Of a stretch of DNA of 64,000 bases, positions 1-9,256 are shown piece by piece. Both the position numbers and the translations under genes were made by a program. Source of the DNA: Rhodococcus sp. IEGM 1409 (GTDB taxonomy: Bacteria > Actinomycetota > Actinomycetes > Mycobacteriales > Mycobacteriaceae); NCBI RefSeq assembly GCF_030056735.1, contig NZ_JASHKN010000005.1:162023-226022 (forward strand), given 5' to 3'. The notes beneath the pieces are model-generated. The model did no database searches, had not been told where the DNA came from, and saw nothing but the letters and a program-made list of their open reading frames with translations. Each line of letters opens with the position of its first letter. The stretch's first letter is position 1.

Positions 1-248
1 GCGTCGATACTTCTCGTAAGAGCCGATTCGGGTTCCCGCGTTCACGATTCGAGAAGGACTCCAAGAAGGTGCTGGAACTCTCGCTTCGTGAAGCGCTCGC
101 GCACAAGGACAATCGCATCGGCGCCGAACACATCCTGCTCGGCATCCTGCGTGTCGCTGACGGACCCACCCGTGAGGCCCTCGAAACGCAGGTCACGATG
201 TCGGTGATCCGTGAGCGGTTGGAAGCGAAGATGAATCGCGCCGCCTAG
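1..248 (+). CDS. Clp N-terminal (ClpR) domain protein, 3' part
   Basis: The gene runs in from the left edge; the frame beginning at base 3 is open to TAG at 246-248. The visible 81 residues contain one Clp_N half-repeat: LELSLREALAHKD, then IGAEHILLGILRV, the pattern with which ClpA/ClpC N-domains bind adaptors or substrates. The protein ends soon after (LEAKMNRAA), so no AAA+ ATPase module follows and this is not full ClpC. Small stand-alone Clp-N proteins are common in actinobacteria and their role is mostly unassigned. The part upstream of the window is not seen, so overall length and start are unknown. Confidence 0.75.
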   Translation, partial: VDTSRKSRFGFPRSRFEKDSKKVLELSLREALAHKDNRIGAEHILLGILRVADGPTREALETQVTMSVIRERLEAKMNRAA

Positions 249-297
249 ATTCGGCACGGCTCCGCATGCACGGGACGAGATGTGCCAGCATTCAGAC

Positions 298-678
298 ATG
301 ACATTTCTGGCACGTCTCATCATCAACGGCATAGCCATCTGGCTGGCGTCGGCGTGGGTCACCGGCATCACGATCGCCAACCACGACAACGGCACCTGGG
401 GCACGGTTCTCGTGATCGCGGTGATCGCCCTGATCTTCACGGTGGTCAATGCCTTCATCAAGCCGGTAGTGCAGCTTCTCTCGCTACCGCTGCTCATCCT
501 GACGCTCGGACTGTTCACGCTCGTGATCAACGCCCTGATGCTGATGCTGACGGCGTGGATCTCGTCCGGAACGTCCTACGGCTTGACGGTCGACGGCTTC
601 TGGACGGCAGTCTGGGGCGCGCTGATCATTTCGATCGTGAACTTCCTGCTCAGCGCGTTCGTCCCCGACAGCCGTTGA
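298..678 (+). CDS. Small phage-holin-family (Mycobacterium-type) membrane protein
   Basis: 126 residues with about four hydrophobic segments (near residues 5-22, 36-56, 63-88 and 97-120), beginning MTFLARLIINGIAIWLASAW and containing the conserved NAFIKPVVQLLSLPL turn. This is the pattern of the 'phage holin family' (YvlD-like) integral membrane proteins that are widespread in bacterial chromosomes. No lysis function is implied: no endolysin or phage gene is nearby. An in-frame ATG at 280 would add six residues. It lies convergent to menA with only 12 bases between stops. Function is unknown; probably a cytoplasmic membrane protein. Confidence 0.7.
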   Translation: MTFLARLIINGIAIWLASAWVTGITIANHDNGTWGTVLVIAVIALIFTVVNAFIKPVVQLLSLPLLILTLGLFTLVINALMLMLTAWISSGTSYGLTVDGFWTAVWGALIISIVNFLLSAFVPDSR

Positions 679-690
679 GCGCGTCGACGT

Positions 691-1560
691 TCAGGCGAGA
701 CTGAGCGCAACTGCGGTCGCGGCACCCCAGACGAGCATGGCGAGTCCGGTGTCGCGCAGCGCGGGGATCAGAGCCATTCCCTGGCCGCCTGAACGCAGCG
801 GGGCGTTGGCTCGGATTGCCAGTGGCAACGCGAGCAATCCGAGCAACGCCCACGGAGTACGTAGGATCAGCATCAGGGTCGCGACGAACGGAACGGCCAG
901 CAGGATCACGTGCAGCGTGCGGGTCTTCGCGTCGCCGAGCCGTACTGCGAGAGTGATCTTTCCGGACTCGGTGTCGGTCGGGATGTCTCGAAGATTGTTG
1001 GCAACGAGCACCGCGCTCGAGAACGAACCGATGGCGATCGCTCCGGCCAGCCCGGCCAGATCCACCCGCTCGGCCTGCACGAACTGAGTTCCCAGCACTG
1101 CGATCAGCCCGAAGAAGATGAAAACGGCGATCTCGCCGAACCCGCTGTATCCGTACGGCTTCTTGCCGCCGGTGTAGAACCAGGCACCGATGATGCAGAA
1201 CACGCCGACCGCGACCAGCCACCAGGCTGTGGTCGCCGCCAGAACGAACCCGGCTACCGCGGCAACGGTGAAGCAGCCGATCGCTGCGGCCTTCACAGCT
1301 CCGGGACTGACCAACTTCGATCCGACCAAGCGCAGCGGCCCGACGCGGTCGTCGTCCGTTCCGCGGATTCCGTCGGAGTAATCGTTCGCGAAGTTCACCC
1401 CGACGATCAAGGCCAAGGAGACGACCAGTGCCAGGAGCGCCTTCCACCACACTGCGAGGTCCAGGGACGCTGCGGCTCCGGTGCCGACCAGCACGGGCGC
1501 AATCGCGTTCGGGAGTGTGCGCGGCCTCGCGCCTTCGATCCATTGAGCAGCTGTTGCCAT
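691..1560 (-). CDS. menA: 1,4-dihydroxy-2-naphthoate polyprenyltransferase
   Basis: 289 residues. It prenylates 1,4-dihydroxy-2-naphthoate with a polyprenyl diphosphate to give demethylmenaquinone at the cytoplasmic membrane. The UbiA-superfamily Asp motifs are visible: [16 protein letters not shown] near residues 56-71 and [14 protein letters not shown] near 188-201, the Mg/diphosphate-binding sites. Multiple hydrophobic helices run through the rest. The N-terminal [20 protein letters not shown] is typical of MenA. The ATG at 1560 faces the SARP regulator start at 1610, giving a 49-base divergent promoter region. It corresponds in order to Rv0534c of M. tuberculosis. Confidence 0.95.
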   Translation of the reverse strand: MATAAQWIEGARPRTLPNAIAPVLVGTGAAASLDLAVWWKALLALVVSLALIVGVNFANDYSDGIRGTDDDRVGPLRLVGSKLVSPGAVKAAAIGCFTVAAVAGFVLAATTAWWLVAVGVFCIIGAWFYTGGKKPYGYSGFGEIAVFIFFGLIAVLGTQFVQAERVDLAGLAGAIAIGSFSSAVLVANNLRDIPTDTESGKITLAVRLGDAKTRTLHVILLAVPFVATLMLILRTPWALLGLLALPLAIRANAPLRSGGQGMALIPALRDTGLAMLVWGAATAVALSLA

Positions 1561-1609
1561 ACAACGATCTTTGCACTGTGCAATACGATCGAACGCGGTG
1601 GATCAGTAC

Positions 1610-4600
1610 ATGACTCGAGACGTGAGTGAGCGCGCCAGGTACGCGCAGTCGGGCGAAGACCTGGCTGACATTGCCTTGCTCGGACCCGTTTCGACCAAAG
1701 TGGGCGATCGACTGGTTCCGCTGCCGGGTCCGCGAGCTCGAACTCTGCTGGTTGCGCTGGCTCGCAATCCGGGTGAGCCACGTACCGCGCAGAGCCTGAT
1801 CGACGACGTCTGGGGGCTGGAGCCGCCGCGCTCACCGATGAACGCCCTCCACACTCAGGTCTCGCGCCTGCGATCTGTACTCCCGGACGGGGCCCTCGAG
1901 GTCACGGCGGCCGGCTACCGGCTCACTCTCGCCAGGGCACGCGTCGACCTGGCCCGGGCAGCGGACGCGGCCCGTCGTCTGCGCGCCGGCGGCGCTGACG
2001 CGTCCGAGGTACTTGCCGTCACGGCCGAGGCGCTGCGCCTGTGGCGCGGTACGCCCGGGAGCGACGTCGTCGGAAACGTCGCAGATCGTCTCGCGCTCGA
2101 CGCGGGCCGCGTGTACGACGAACTGGAGACGGCGCAGATCGACGCGTTCCTCACGTTGGGGGAGTACGCGTCAGCAATTCCACTGGTGCGCGGACGGCAC
2201 CTGGCGAACCCATTCGACGACACGGCATCCGAAGCGTTGATGCGTGCGCTCGCCGGAGCCGGCCGAGTCAACGAGGCGCTCGAGGTGTTCGCGGAGTTCC
2301 GCAACCATCTCGCCAACCGTCTGGGCGCTGATCCGTCACCTGCATTGGTGACTCTGAACGCGGAACTTCTGGGGGCGCCGACGGCAACACCGCGGGCCGC
2401 GCGTGCGATCGGTCTGCGCGCTGCCCCCAACACCCTGCTCGGTCGCGACAACGACATCGACCAAATCGAATCCTTGCTCGCCCGCTCACGTGTGGTGACG
2501 ATTCTCGGACCCGGCGGTGCCGGAAAGACCCGTCTTGCACACGAATTGGGCCTGCGTGAATCCGTGAACCAGCCAGGCGTGTCGGTGGTGCTCGTGGAAC
2601 TGGCGTCGTTGCGCAGTAGCGAAGATGTGATCGCGGCCATCGGCGGCACCCTCGGAATCAGTGAATCAGACCTGGCACCAGGCAAATTGACCGTCGGCCG
2701 GACGCATTCGGCTCGAGAGCGACTCAAAGAGGCGCTGTCGGCCGGTCCGATGTTGCTCATCCTCGACAACTGCGAGCACGTGATCGGCGCGTGTTCGGAG
2801 ATCGTGGCCGAAATGATCGCCGCCGGCCGTCAGCTGACGGTACTGACCACCAGTCGATCTCCGCTCATGATCAGCGCCGAGGCGGTGTACCCGTTGCCGC
2901 CGTTGGCGATCGACGACGGAACCGGCTCGGCAGTCGAACTCTTCTCGGCGAGAGCCCGCGCGGTGCGGCCTTCGGTTCATCTGGACGTCGACGCGGTCGT
3001 CAAGCTGTGTACGACGCTCGACGGTCTTCCGTTGGCGATCGAACTCGCGGCCGCTCGGGTCCGGACGATGAGCGTCGACGAAATCGGTTCGAGACTGCGA
3101 GATCGGTTCGCGTTGTTGCGCTCCGATGATCCGACGTCTCCGGATCGGCATCGCACTCTGCACGCGGTGATCGACTGGAGTTGGAATCTGCTGGGCGGCG
3201 GAGATCAGATTGCGCTGCGTCGGTTGTGCCGATTCCCGGCAGGTTTCACACTTTCCTCGGCGCAGGCCGTTGCCGGGTGGGGCGAGTTGACCGATGTGGC
3301 CGGCGCCGTCGAAGCGCTGGTGAATCAGTCACTTCTTTCCGTCAGCGACGGGGAGGGTGAGCTTCGGTACTACATGCTCGAGACTGTCCGTGAATACGGC
3401 GAGGAGCAACTCACCGCGTCCGGCGAGGCGCCGGAAGTTATCCGGCGCCTGGATGACTGGGCAATCGCGATCGCCGAGGACGCCGTCGTGCGTGCACGCA
3501 CGGATCAGCTGCGTCTGATTGCCGACCTCGACGCCGAGCACGACAACCTTCTCGCCGTTCTTCGCTGGGCCGTGGAGCGCGGCGACGCGGTCACCGTCGC
3601 CAACGTCTTTCCCGTCCTCGCGATTCTGTGGGCAGTACGAGGATCGAACTCGGAAATCTCGAACTGGGCGTCGAAGATCGTCGGGGCGACCGCGGACAAC
3701 GATCTGCGCGACGTGAATGCGGAACTGGTGGGCGCTACGTTCATCCTGGTGGCGATGCATCTCTTCTTCGAGGAGGCCGATCGAAACCATGCCCGTGCGC
3801 GGGTTCGTCTTCGAAAGCTGTTGCGTGAGCGCGATGATCTCGGTCCTTTGCTCGCGTTCCTGATCAAACTGACGACGAGTGGGATCGCGAACCACAAACT
3901 CGCACGGTTGGTTGCAGAGGGTGTTCGCAGTTCCGACCCCGAGACCCGAATGGCTGCGCTGTCCGCGCGTTCGAACATGCGCGAGAACATCGGCGATCTT
4001 CGCGGCGCATTGCTCGATGGGGAAGCGTTGTTCGACTACGCGACCAGTGCCGGTGACGAGTGGGGACTGGCGATGGCGGCCCAACATGTCGGGTCGGTTC
4101 ACAGCCAATCCGCCCGTTATGGCGAGGCCATCGAGTTCTACGCGATTGCGGCGGCGTCGATGGAACGTCTCGGTGCGCGTGACGAGGCGATGCAGCTCAT
4201 CTGCTTTCAAGCCGGAGCAATGATCGCAGCCGGTGACACCGCCGGCGGGCGAACACTTCTCGATCGGGCACGCCCGGCCTTGGCGCACTCGACTGGGAGC
4301 GGTGCCATCGAAACCGATCAACGGCGCGCGGCACTGATGGCGAGCATCGCAGAGGCGGATCTCGCCGACGGCCGTATCGAGGACGGCCTGGCTCGGTATC
4401 GAGAAGCGCTGGAGCTGTTGGGTTCTGCAATCGAGAACATCTTCGGTGACCCTTTCGTCGTTCTGCTCGGTGCCGCGGCAGTGTGCGCTCACGTCGTTCA
4501 CGGCCGACATGAACTCGTGGCACGTCGTGTTCTGCAGATGAAGGATTCGAGTGCTCTCAAGTTCGATCCCAACGGTTATGCGGACCTGCCGCTCGCGGGT

Positions 4601-4858
4601 TCCTTGGCGTCGGCGATCGGGTCGTTCGATCTTGTCACGGGCAACATCGAACGCGGGGTCGAACTGATGGCTCTGTCGTTGAAAATGCCGGGGAGACAAG
4701 ACTTCGTCTCGCTCCACCATGCGCGTCTCTCCGACTTCGCGGTTGGTGTAGTCGGAGCCGACAGGTGGTGTGTGGAAACCGAGAAGGTGTCGGGCTACTC
4801 ACGCAGAGCGGTCCGCGAAGCAGTGTTGGCTGCGCTTCGCGGACCGGTGCTCGATTAG
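1610..4858 (+). CDS. AfsR/SARP-type transcriptional regulator with BTAD and NB-ARC-like ATPase domains
   Basis: 1082 residues from the ATG at 1610; an upstream in-frame ATG at 1571 would add 13 unconserved residues. An OmpR-like winged helix covers about residues 20-105 (LLGPVSTKVGDRLVPLPG, then ALHTQVSRLRSVL and AAGYRL), followed by a bacterial transcriptional activation domain to about 260. An NTPase module follows, with Walker A GPGGAGKT at about 300-307 and Walker B LLILDNCEH at about 382. The C-terminal half is helical and TPR-like. SARP/AfsR proteins activate nearby pathways on DNA. Its neighbours are menA (divergent) and the DrrAB-like exporter (convergent), so either could be a target. 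No complete biosynthetic cluster is visible here. Confidence 0.88.
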   Translation: MTRDVSERARYAQSGEDLADIALLGPVSTKVGDRLVPLPGPRARTLLVALARNPGEPRTAQSLIDDVWGLEPPRSPMNALHTQVSRLRSVLPDGALEVTAAGYRLTLARARVDLARAADAARRLRAGGADASEVLAVTAEALRLWRGTPGSDVVGNVADRLALDAGRVYDELETAQIDAFLTLGEYASAIPLVRGRHLANPFDDTASEALMRALAGAGRVNEALEVFAEFRNHLANRLGADPSPALVTLNAELLGAPTATPRAARAIGLRAAPNTLLGRDNDIDQIESLLARSRVVTILGPGGAGKTRLAHELGLRESVNQPGVSVVLVELASLRSSEDVIAAIGGTLGISESDLAPGKLTVGRTHSARERLKEALSAGPMLLILDNCEHVIGACSEIVAEMIAAGRQLTVLTTSRSPLMISAEAVYPLPPLAIDDGTGSAVELFSARARAVRPSVHLDVDAVVKLCTTLDGLPLAIELAAARVRTMSVDEIGSRLRDRFALLRSDDPTSPDRHRTLHAVIDWSWNLLGGGDQIALRRLCRFPAGFTLSSAQAVAGWGELTDVAGAVEALVNQSLLSVSDGEGELRYYMLETVREYGEEQLTASGEAPEVIRRLDDWAIAIAEDAVVRARTDQLRLIADLDAEHDNLLAVLRWAVERGDAVTVANVFPVLAILWAVRGSNSEISNWASKIVGATADNDLRDVNAELVGATFILVAMHLFFEEADRNHARARVRLRKLLRERDDLGPLLAFLIKLTTSGIANHKLARLVAEGVRSSDPETRMAALSARSNMRENIGDLRGALLDGEALFDYATSAGDEWGLAMAAQHVGSVHSQSARYGEAIEFYAIAAASMERLGARDEAMQLICFQAGAMIAAGDTAGGRTLLDRARPALAHSTGSGAIETDQRRAALMASIAEADLADGRIEDGLARYREALELLGSAIENIFGDPFVVLLGAAAVCAHVVHGRHELVARRVLQMKDSSALKFDPNGYADLPLAGSLASAIGSFDLVTGNIERGVELMALSLKMPGRQDFVSLHHARLSDFAVGVVGADRWCVETEKVSGYSRRAVREAVLAALRGPVLD

Positions 4859-4879
4859 AGCTGGAAAGTGCTGCGGGAC

Positions 4880-5707
4880 TTATGTCTTGCGCATGTACAT
4901 CCGGACGGTCAGAGGTGCCATGACGGCGACGATCACCGCGGCGCCGACCAACGACCAGACGACGTGGATGCCGAAGTGTCCGTCGTTGGCCAGCTCGCGA
5001 ACCGCGGTCACCAAGTGAGAGACCGGGTTGATACTCACGAACTTCTGAAGCCAACTCGGCATGGTGGCAGGATCGACGAACGCATTCGACAGGAACGTCA
5101 GCGGGAACAGCACGAGCATCGAAACGCCCTGCACCGTGGACGCTTTGTTCATCAGCACGCCCATGAGGGCGAAGATCCAGCTGATCGAGAACGCGCACAC
5201 CATGACCAGGATCGCGGCAGACAGAATGCCGACCACGCCGCCTGCCGGACGGTATCCCATCGCGAAACCGACGATGAACGTGATGGTCGTGGCGATGCCG
5301 TAGCGGACGACGTCAGCGAGTAATGCACCGGACAGCGGGGCGATACGAGCGATGGGAAGGGACTTGAAGCGGTCGAACACGCCCTTGTCCATGTCCTCAC
5401 GAAGCTGGGTGCCCGTGACGATGGAACCGGTGATGACGGTCTGAACCAGGATGCCGGGGATGATCGTCGGCAGATACGCCGTCACGTCACCGGCGAGTGC
5501 GCCGCCGAAGATGTAGGTGAACATCAACGTGAAGATGATCGGCTGGATGACGACGTCGAACAGCTGCTCGGGGTTGTGCTTGATCTTGAGAATTCCGCGG
5601 TACGCCATCGTGAACGTGTTCGCGAAGCTCTGCTGCAGGCTGATGCGGCGGGGTGCGGCATCCGGCTGCGCTATCGGCGACCGGGGTTTGGTGAGGGTGG
5701 TTGTCAT
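4880..5707 (-). CDS. ABC-2 type exporter permease, DrrB-like
   Basis: 275 residues with about six membrane spans. The N-terminal part has RGILKIKHNPEQLFDVVIQP, followed by the first span IIFTLMFTYIFGG, as in DrrB daunorubicin/lipid exporters and ABC2_membrane permeases. The mid region LREDMDKGVFDRFKSLPIAR is the cytoplasmic coupling segment expected for the family. It overlaps the ATPase gene upstream by four bases (5704-5707, ATGA), showing translational coupling and a two-gene exporter operon. The substrate cannot be told from sequence: drug, lipid or glycolipid are all possible. It ends 21 bases from the convergent SARP gene. Confidence 0.88.
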   Translation of the reverse strand: MTTTLTKPRSPIAQPDAAPRRISLQQSFANTFTMAYRGILKIKHNPEQLFDVVIQPIIFTLMFTYIFGGALAGDVTAYLPTIIPGILVQTVITGSIVTGTQLREDMDKGVFDRFKSLPIARIAPLSGALLADVVRYGIATTITFIVGFAMGYRPAGGVVGILSAAILVMVCAFSISWIFALMGVLMNKASTVQGVSMLVLFPLTFLSNAFVDPATMPSWLQKFVSINPVSHLVTAVRELANDGHFGIHVVWSLVGAAVIVAVMAPLTVRMYMRKT

Positions 5708-6711
5708 GCGACGCTCCGATCGGAGTCGTTGTCGGACTGGGCGTCGTTGCGTCCACCGTCTTCGGGCTGGTGCCCGGTGATGGTCAGGAACACTTCGTCC
5801 AGGCTGGGTTTCTGTACGTTGATCTCGTCGACGGCAATTCCTTGCTCACGCAGACGGATCAACAGGTCGGCGGTGATCGACGGGTCGCTCAACGGGGCGG
5901 TGATCCGCCCGACCTCGGGCGTGACACCTACCTCGACGCCGAGCGCCGACGCGATGAGCGAGCGAGCTTCCTCGGTGCGATCACGATCGACCAGCTTGAG
6001 CTGGAGCGAGGAGACCCCGACCGAAGCCTTGAGTTCGTCGGCGGTGCCGTTGGCGATCACGCGGCCGCGGTCGATCACCGCGATGCGATCCGCCAACTGA
6101 TCGGCCTCGTCCAGGTACTGCGTGGTGAGCAACACCGTCGAACCCTCGGCGACCAATCGTCGGATGGTCACCCACATCTGGGCGCGGGTGCGCGGATCGA
6201 GGCCGGTGGTGGGCTCGTCGAGGAACAGCAGCGGCGGGCGGGCGATCAGGCTGGCCGCCAGATCCAGGCGTCGACGCATACCGCCGGAGAAGTTCTTCAG
6301 AGGTTTGGTCGCGGCCTCGACCAGGTCGAACTCCTCGAGGAGTTCGAGGGACTTGGTGCGCGCATCGCGGCGGCTCAGACCGAGTAGCCGCGAGAAGATC
6401 ACGAGGTTCTCGGTTGCGGTCAGGTCCTCGTCGACGGAGGCGTACTGCCCGGTGACGCCGATCAGGGAACGGACTGCGGTGGGTTCACGGCTGACGTCGT
6501 GGCCGAAGATGCGTGCCTCACCGCCGTCGGGGCGTAGAAGGGTGGCGAGCATGCGGACGGTGGTGGTCTTGCCGGCGCCGTTCGGCCCGAGGACGCCGAA
6601 GACCGAGCCGGTGGGGACGGTGAGGCTGACGCCGTCGACCGCGCGGTGCTCGCCGAACTTCTTGACGAGTCCGTCGGCCTCGATGGCAAGAGGCGAAGCT
6701 GTGTGGTTCAT
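5704..6711 (-). CDS. ABC exporter ATP-binding protein, DrrA-like
   Basis: 335 residues from the ATG at 6711. The open frame extends 29 codons upstream, but homology begins at LAIEADGLVKKFGEHRAVDG. Walker A GPNGAGKTT, ABC signature FSGGMRRRLDLAASL, Walker B LLFLDEPTTGLD and the H-loop region LLTTQYLDEADQL are all intact. A DrrA-type C-terminal domain ends with KPSLDEVFLTITG, the usual DrrA C-terminal motif. It energises the overlapping permease 4880-5707. DrrA/DrrB pairs export anthracyclines or cell-envelope lipids in actinobacteria; substrate unassigned here. Confidence 0.92.
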   Translation of the reverse strand: MNHTASPLAIEADGLVKKFGEHRAVDGVSLTVPTGSVFGVLGPNGAGKTTTVRMLATLLRPDGGEARIFGHDVSREPTAVRSLIGVTGQYASVDEDLTATENLVIFSRLLGLSRRDARTKSLELLEEFDLVEAATKPLKNFSGGMRRRLDLAASLIARPPLLFLDEPTTGLDPRTRAQMWVTIRRLVAEGSTVLLTTQYLDEADQLADRIAVIDRGRVIANGTADELKASVGVSSLQLKLVDRDRTEEARSLIASALGVEVGVTPEVGRITAPLSDPSITADLLIRLREQGIAVDEINVQKPSLDEVFLTITGHQPEDGGRNDAQSDNDSDRSVA

Positions 6712-6865
6712 GGGATGAAGCTTGGCAGACCGATCTTGCATGGACCTTGCGTGGAACTTGCGGTTACTTGCACAGCGCGCGAGGTCGGTGCTCCACAATC
6801 GGCAAACAATCCCCAGATGGGTCTTGCTTGTCGGTGTGCGGGTGCGGCGGCATCACGCTCGGTGC

Positions 6866-7759
6866 ATGGAAATTCTCACCCGTGCACAGGCTCACCGGGA
6901 CGGCACCAGCGACGAACAGTTGCAGCGGGCGGTCAAGCGCGGCGAGCTGCACCGAATCGCAGCGGGTATCTACATCCGCGCCGATCACTTCCGAGAACTC
7001 GATGCTGGAGCACGCCACCGATGCGCTGTCCTCGCGGCCGCTGAAACCTGTGGTCCAGGTGTAATCGTGAGCCATGTTTCGGCAGCGGTCATGCACGGAT
7101 TGGATTGCGGCGGATTGCGATTGGACACCGTGCACATGACGCGTAACCGGTGCTCGGGTGGGCGGAAGAGTCAGACCTTGCATCTTCATCCAGCGGTGGT
7201 CCCGCCCGAGGAGGTCGTGCTGGTCGACGGTGTCGCAACCACGTCGGTCGCGCGAACGTTCGTCGACCTCGCACGTACGACGTCGTTCGAGAACGCCGTG
7301 GTGATCGGTGATTGCGCCTTGCGACGCGGGATGAGGCGCGAGGACGTCGACGCTTCGCTCGATCATGCGCGCGGACGGCTGGGGATGAGCCGGGCGCGGG
7401 TCGTGGCCGAGTTCATAGAACCGGGTGCCGAGAGTCCAGGGGAGTCGATCAGTCGCGTACGCATGCGCTCCGACGGTTGGCCGATGCCGACGTTGCAGCA
7501 CGAGATCCGTCATGGTGGCCGATTCATCGGGAGAGTCGACTTCTTCTGGAAAGAGCACAGTGTGGTGGGCGAGTTCGACGGGATGGTCAAGTACCGCGGC
7601 GGTAATCCGGGTAGGGCGGTGGAGCGCGAGAAACTGCGCGAGGACGCGATCCGGGACGCGGGGTTCGAGGTGTTCCGCTGGGTGTGGGCGGATCTACGCG
7701 ACTTCGAACGTGTCCGGGAAAGGTTCGAGCGGGCTTGCTTCCGCGGAGCCGCGCGCTGA
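6866..7759 (+). CDS. AbiEi-like antitoxin-domain / DUF559-type protein, orphan
   Basis: 297 residues from the ATG at 6866; the longer open frame from 6722 has a different, unconserved beginning. The N-terminus (EILTRAQAHRDGTSDEQLQR, then AVKRGELHRIAAGIYI) matches the winged-helix 'type IV toxin-antitoxin AbiEi family' domain. The middle has SHVSAAVMHGLD and SVARTFVDLARTTSFENAVV. The C-terminal part (GRVDFFWKEHSVVGEFDGMVKY, EREKLREDAIRDAGFEVFRW) resembles the DUF559/Vsr-like nuclease fold, with conserved D, E and K. No AbiEii nucleotidyltransferase toxin gene is adjacent, so a toxin-antitoxin role is not supported. Many such orphan copies exist in Rhodococcus and Mycobacterium genomes. Confidence 0.75.
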   Translation: MEILTRAQAHRDGTSDEQLQRAVKRGELHRIAAGIYIRADHFRELDAGARHRCAVLAAAETCGPGVIVSHVSAAVMHGLDCGGLRLDTVHMTRNRCSGGRKSQTLHLHPAVVPPEEVVLVDGVATTSVARTFVDLARTTSFENAVVIGDCALRRGMRREDVDASLDHARGRLGMSRARVVAEFIEPGAESPGESISRVRMRSDGWPMPTLQHEIRHGGRFIGRVDFFWKEHSVVGEFDGMVKYRGGNPGRAVEREKLREDAIRDAGFEVFRWVWADLRDFERVRERFERACFRGAAR

Positions 7760-7762
7760 TTG

Positions 7763-7796
7763 TTCAGCCGCGGAGCTGATCAGGCCTGCGGCTGAA
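7763..7796. terminator. Possible bidirectional hairpin between convergent genes
   Basis: Nine-base arms (TTCAGCCGC / GCGGCTGAA) flank a 16-base loop in the 54-base gap between the AbiEi-like gene and menE, which converge. There is no good T-run on either side, so this is a weak terminator call based on position. Confidence 0.35.
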
Positions 7797-7813
7797 GAAT
7801 AGTGCTGCGGCTG

Positions 7814-8953
7814 CTAGCTGAACCGCGTTACCAGAGCGGCGCGGTCGAGCTTGCCCGGTCCACGCAGGGGGAGCGCGTCCACGACGAACAACTCCCGCGG
7901 CGCTGCGGTGACGTCGAGTGTCCGCTGAGCATGTGTGCGCAGTTCCTCGAGCGTCGGAGCTTCGCCTTCTGGTACGACGACGGCCACCACCCGCTGCCCG
8001 AGACGCTGGTCCTCGATGCCGATCACCGCGCACTCGCGAACGGCGGGGTGATCGGCCAACGCGGCCTCGACCACCTGCGGTACGACGGTCAGCCCGCCGG
8101 TGGAGATAGCCTCGTCCAGTCGGCCGCTGATGCGCAGGACCTCGTCGACCACTGATCCGGCGTCGTCGGTCCGGAACCACCCGGGCTCGGCGAAGGCAGG
8201 GTGGTCGGGAAGCCCGCGGTACCCGGACGCGAGCATCGGCCCGCCCAGTAGCACACGCCCGTCGTCGATACGAATCTGTGCCCCGGACAACGGGATTCCG
8301 TCGTACACACAGCCGCCGGACGTCTCACTCATCCCGTAGGTTCGGACGACGGTGATGCCCGCTTCGGTGGCCTGCGCGAGCACCGGTTCGGGAGTCGCAG
8401 CGCCGCCGAGCAGGACAGCGTCGAGCGAAGCCAACGCCTCGACAGCGGCGCGATCACCGAGCGCCTTGACCAACTGCGTCGGCACCAACGAGGTGTAGCG
8501 GCGCGGTCCGCTCATTGCGGCGACAGCGCCCGGCAATGCCGCCGGGTCGAAACCCGCACCGACGTCGACGATTACCGGTTGCGTTCCGGCGAGGACACTG
8601 CGCAACAGAACCTGCATACCGGCGATGTGGTGCGGGGGGAGAACCAGCAACCAGGATCCCGGTCCACCGAGCCGTTCGTGGGTAGCGTCGCCGCTGGCCC
8701 GCAGTGCGCTCGCCGTGAGCATCGCACCCTTCGGAGTGCCGGTGGTTCCCGAGGTTGCGACTACCAGCGAAACACCGTGGTCGATGGGCTGATCGGGGTG
8801 CAGAGCATCGCTCAGGCGAGCCGTCTCGCGTGCGTCGGCCGCCGGGACGGGGAGCACGGCGTCGTGCTCGCCGCCCAGGATCTGCGCGATGCGCGGCAGT
8901 ACCTCGAAAACCGCCTCCCCCTGCGGAACGGCCAGTGTGCGAAGAACGTTCAC
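7814..8953 (-). CDS. menE: o-succinylbenzoate-CoA ligase
   Basis: 379 residues from GTG at 8953, which overlaps the stop of the upstream DUF3349 gene (GTGA). The open frame extends nine codons further to 8980. It activates o-succinylbenzoate with ATP and CoA in menaquinone synthesis. The adenylate-forming motifs are present: VVATSGTTGTPKGAML (P-loop), TYGMSETSGGCVYDG (A5) and a C-terminal LRGPGKLDR containing the catalytic lysine. It is shorter than typical AMP ligases (about 500), as in the compact actinobacterial MenE (Rv0542c). Confidence 0.93.
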   Translation of the reverse strand: MNVLRTLAVPQGEAVFEVLPRIAQILGGEHDAVLPVPAADARETARLSDALHPDQPIDHGVSLVVATSGTTGTPKGAMLTASALRASGDATHERLGGPGSWLLVLPPHHIAGMQVLLRSVLAGTQPVIVDVGAGFDPAALPGAVAAMSGPRRYTSLVPTQLVKALGDRAAVEALASLDAVLLGGAATPEPVLAQATEAGITVVRTYGMSETSGGCVYDGIPLSGAQIRIDDGRVLLGGPMLASGYRGLPDHPAFAEPGWFRTDDAGSVVDEVLRISGRLDEAISTGGLTVVPQVVEAALADHPAVRECAVIGIEDQRLGQRVVAVVVPEGEAPTLEELRTHAQRTLDVTAAPRELFVVDALPLRGPGKLDRAALVTRFS

Positions 8954-9252
8954 CGGACGTCCGGCCCGGCCAGCGGCCAACCGCCAGCAGCCAGATGGCT
9001 TCGCACGCGGTCGACGTCGGTTTCGAGTGGCATCTCGTTGGTGATCTTCGTGATGAGGACCTGGATGTCGGTCTTCTCGATGGGAAGATCACCGTCCTCG
9101 ATCAACGCGTCGGCGACGGCGTCGACCTCGGTTTCGGAGAGTCTGCGGGTGAGAAGTGCGAAGAGAGGGATGTAGTCCTGCTCGGGGACGCCATTGGGAT
9201 AGCCGGCCCGCAACCAGCCGACTATCGACGTGAGGAAGGGCGGAAGGGCCAT
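8950..9252 (-). CDS. DUF3349 protein, copy 1
   Basis: 100 residues beginning MALPPFLTSIVGWLRAGYPN. The pattern WLRAGYPxGVPxxDYIPLFALLxRRL, then the C-terminal VRSHLAAGGWPL, is DUF3349, a small helical family known from Rv0543c of M. tuberculosis with no assigned biochemical function. The gene overlaps menE by four bases, so it is translationally coupled to menaquinone synthesis. It is a paralogue of the neighbouring gene 9257-9592. Confidence 0.85.
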   Translation of the reverse strand: MALPPFLTSIVGWLRAGYPNGVPEQDYIPLFALLTRRLSETEVDAVADALIEDGDLPIEKTDIQVLITKITNEMPLETDVDRVRSHLAAGGWPLAGPDVR

Positions 9253-9256
9253 GACG

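Noticed and set aside
298-678. Prophage remnant because of the holin-family protein
   Set aside because: No endolysin, integrase, capsid or attachment site is nearby; this family is a normal chromosomal membrane protein.
6866-7759. AbiE toxin-antitoxin system
   Set aside because: No AbiEii nucleotidyltransferase toxin gene is adjacent; menE follows on the other strand.
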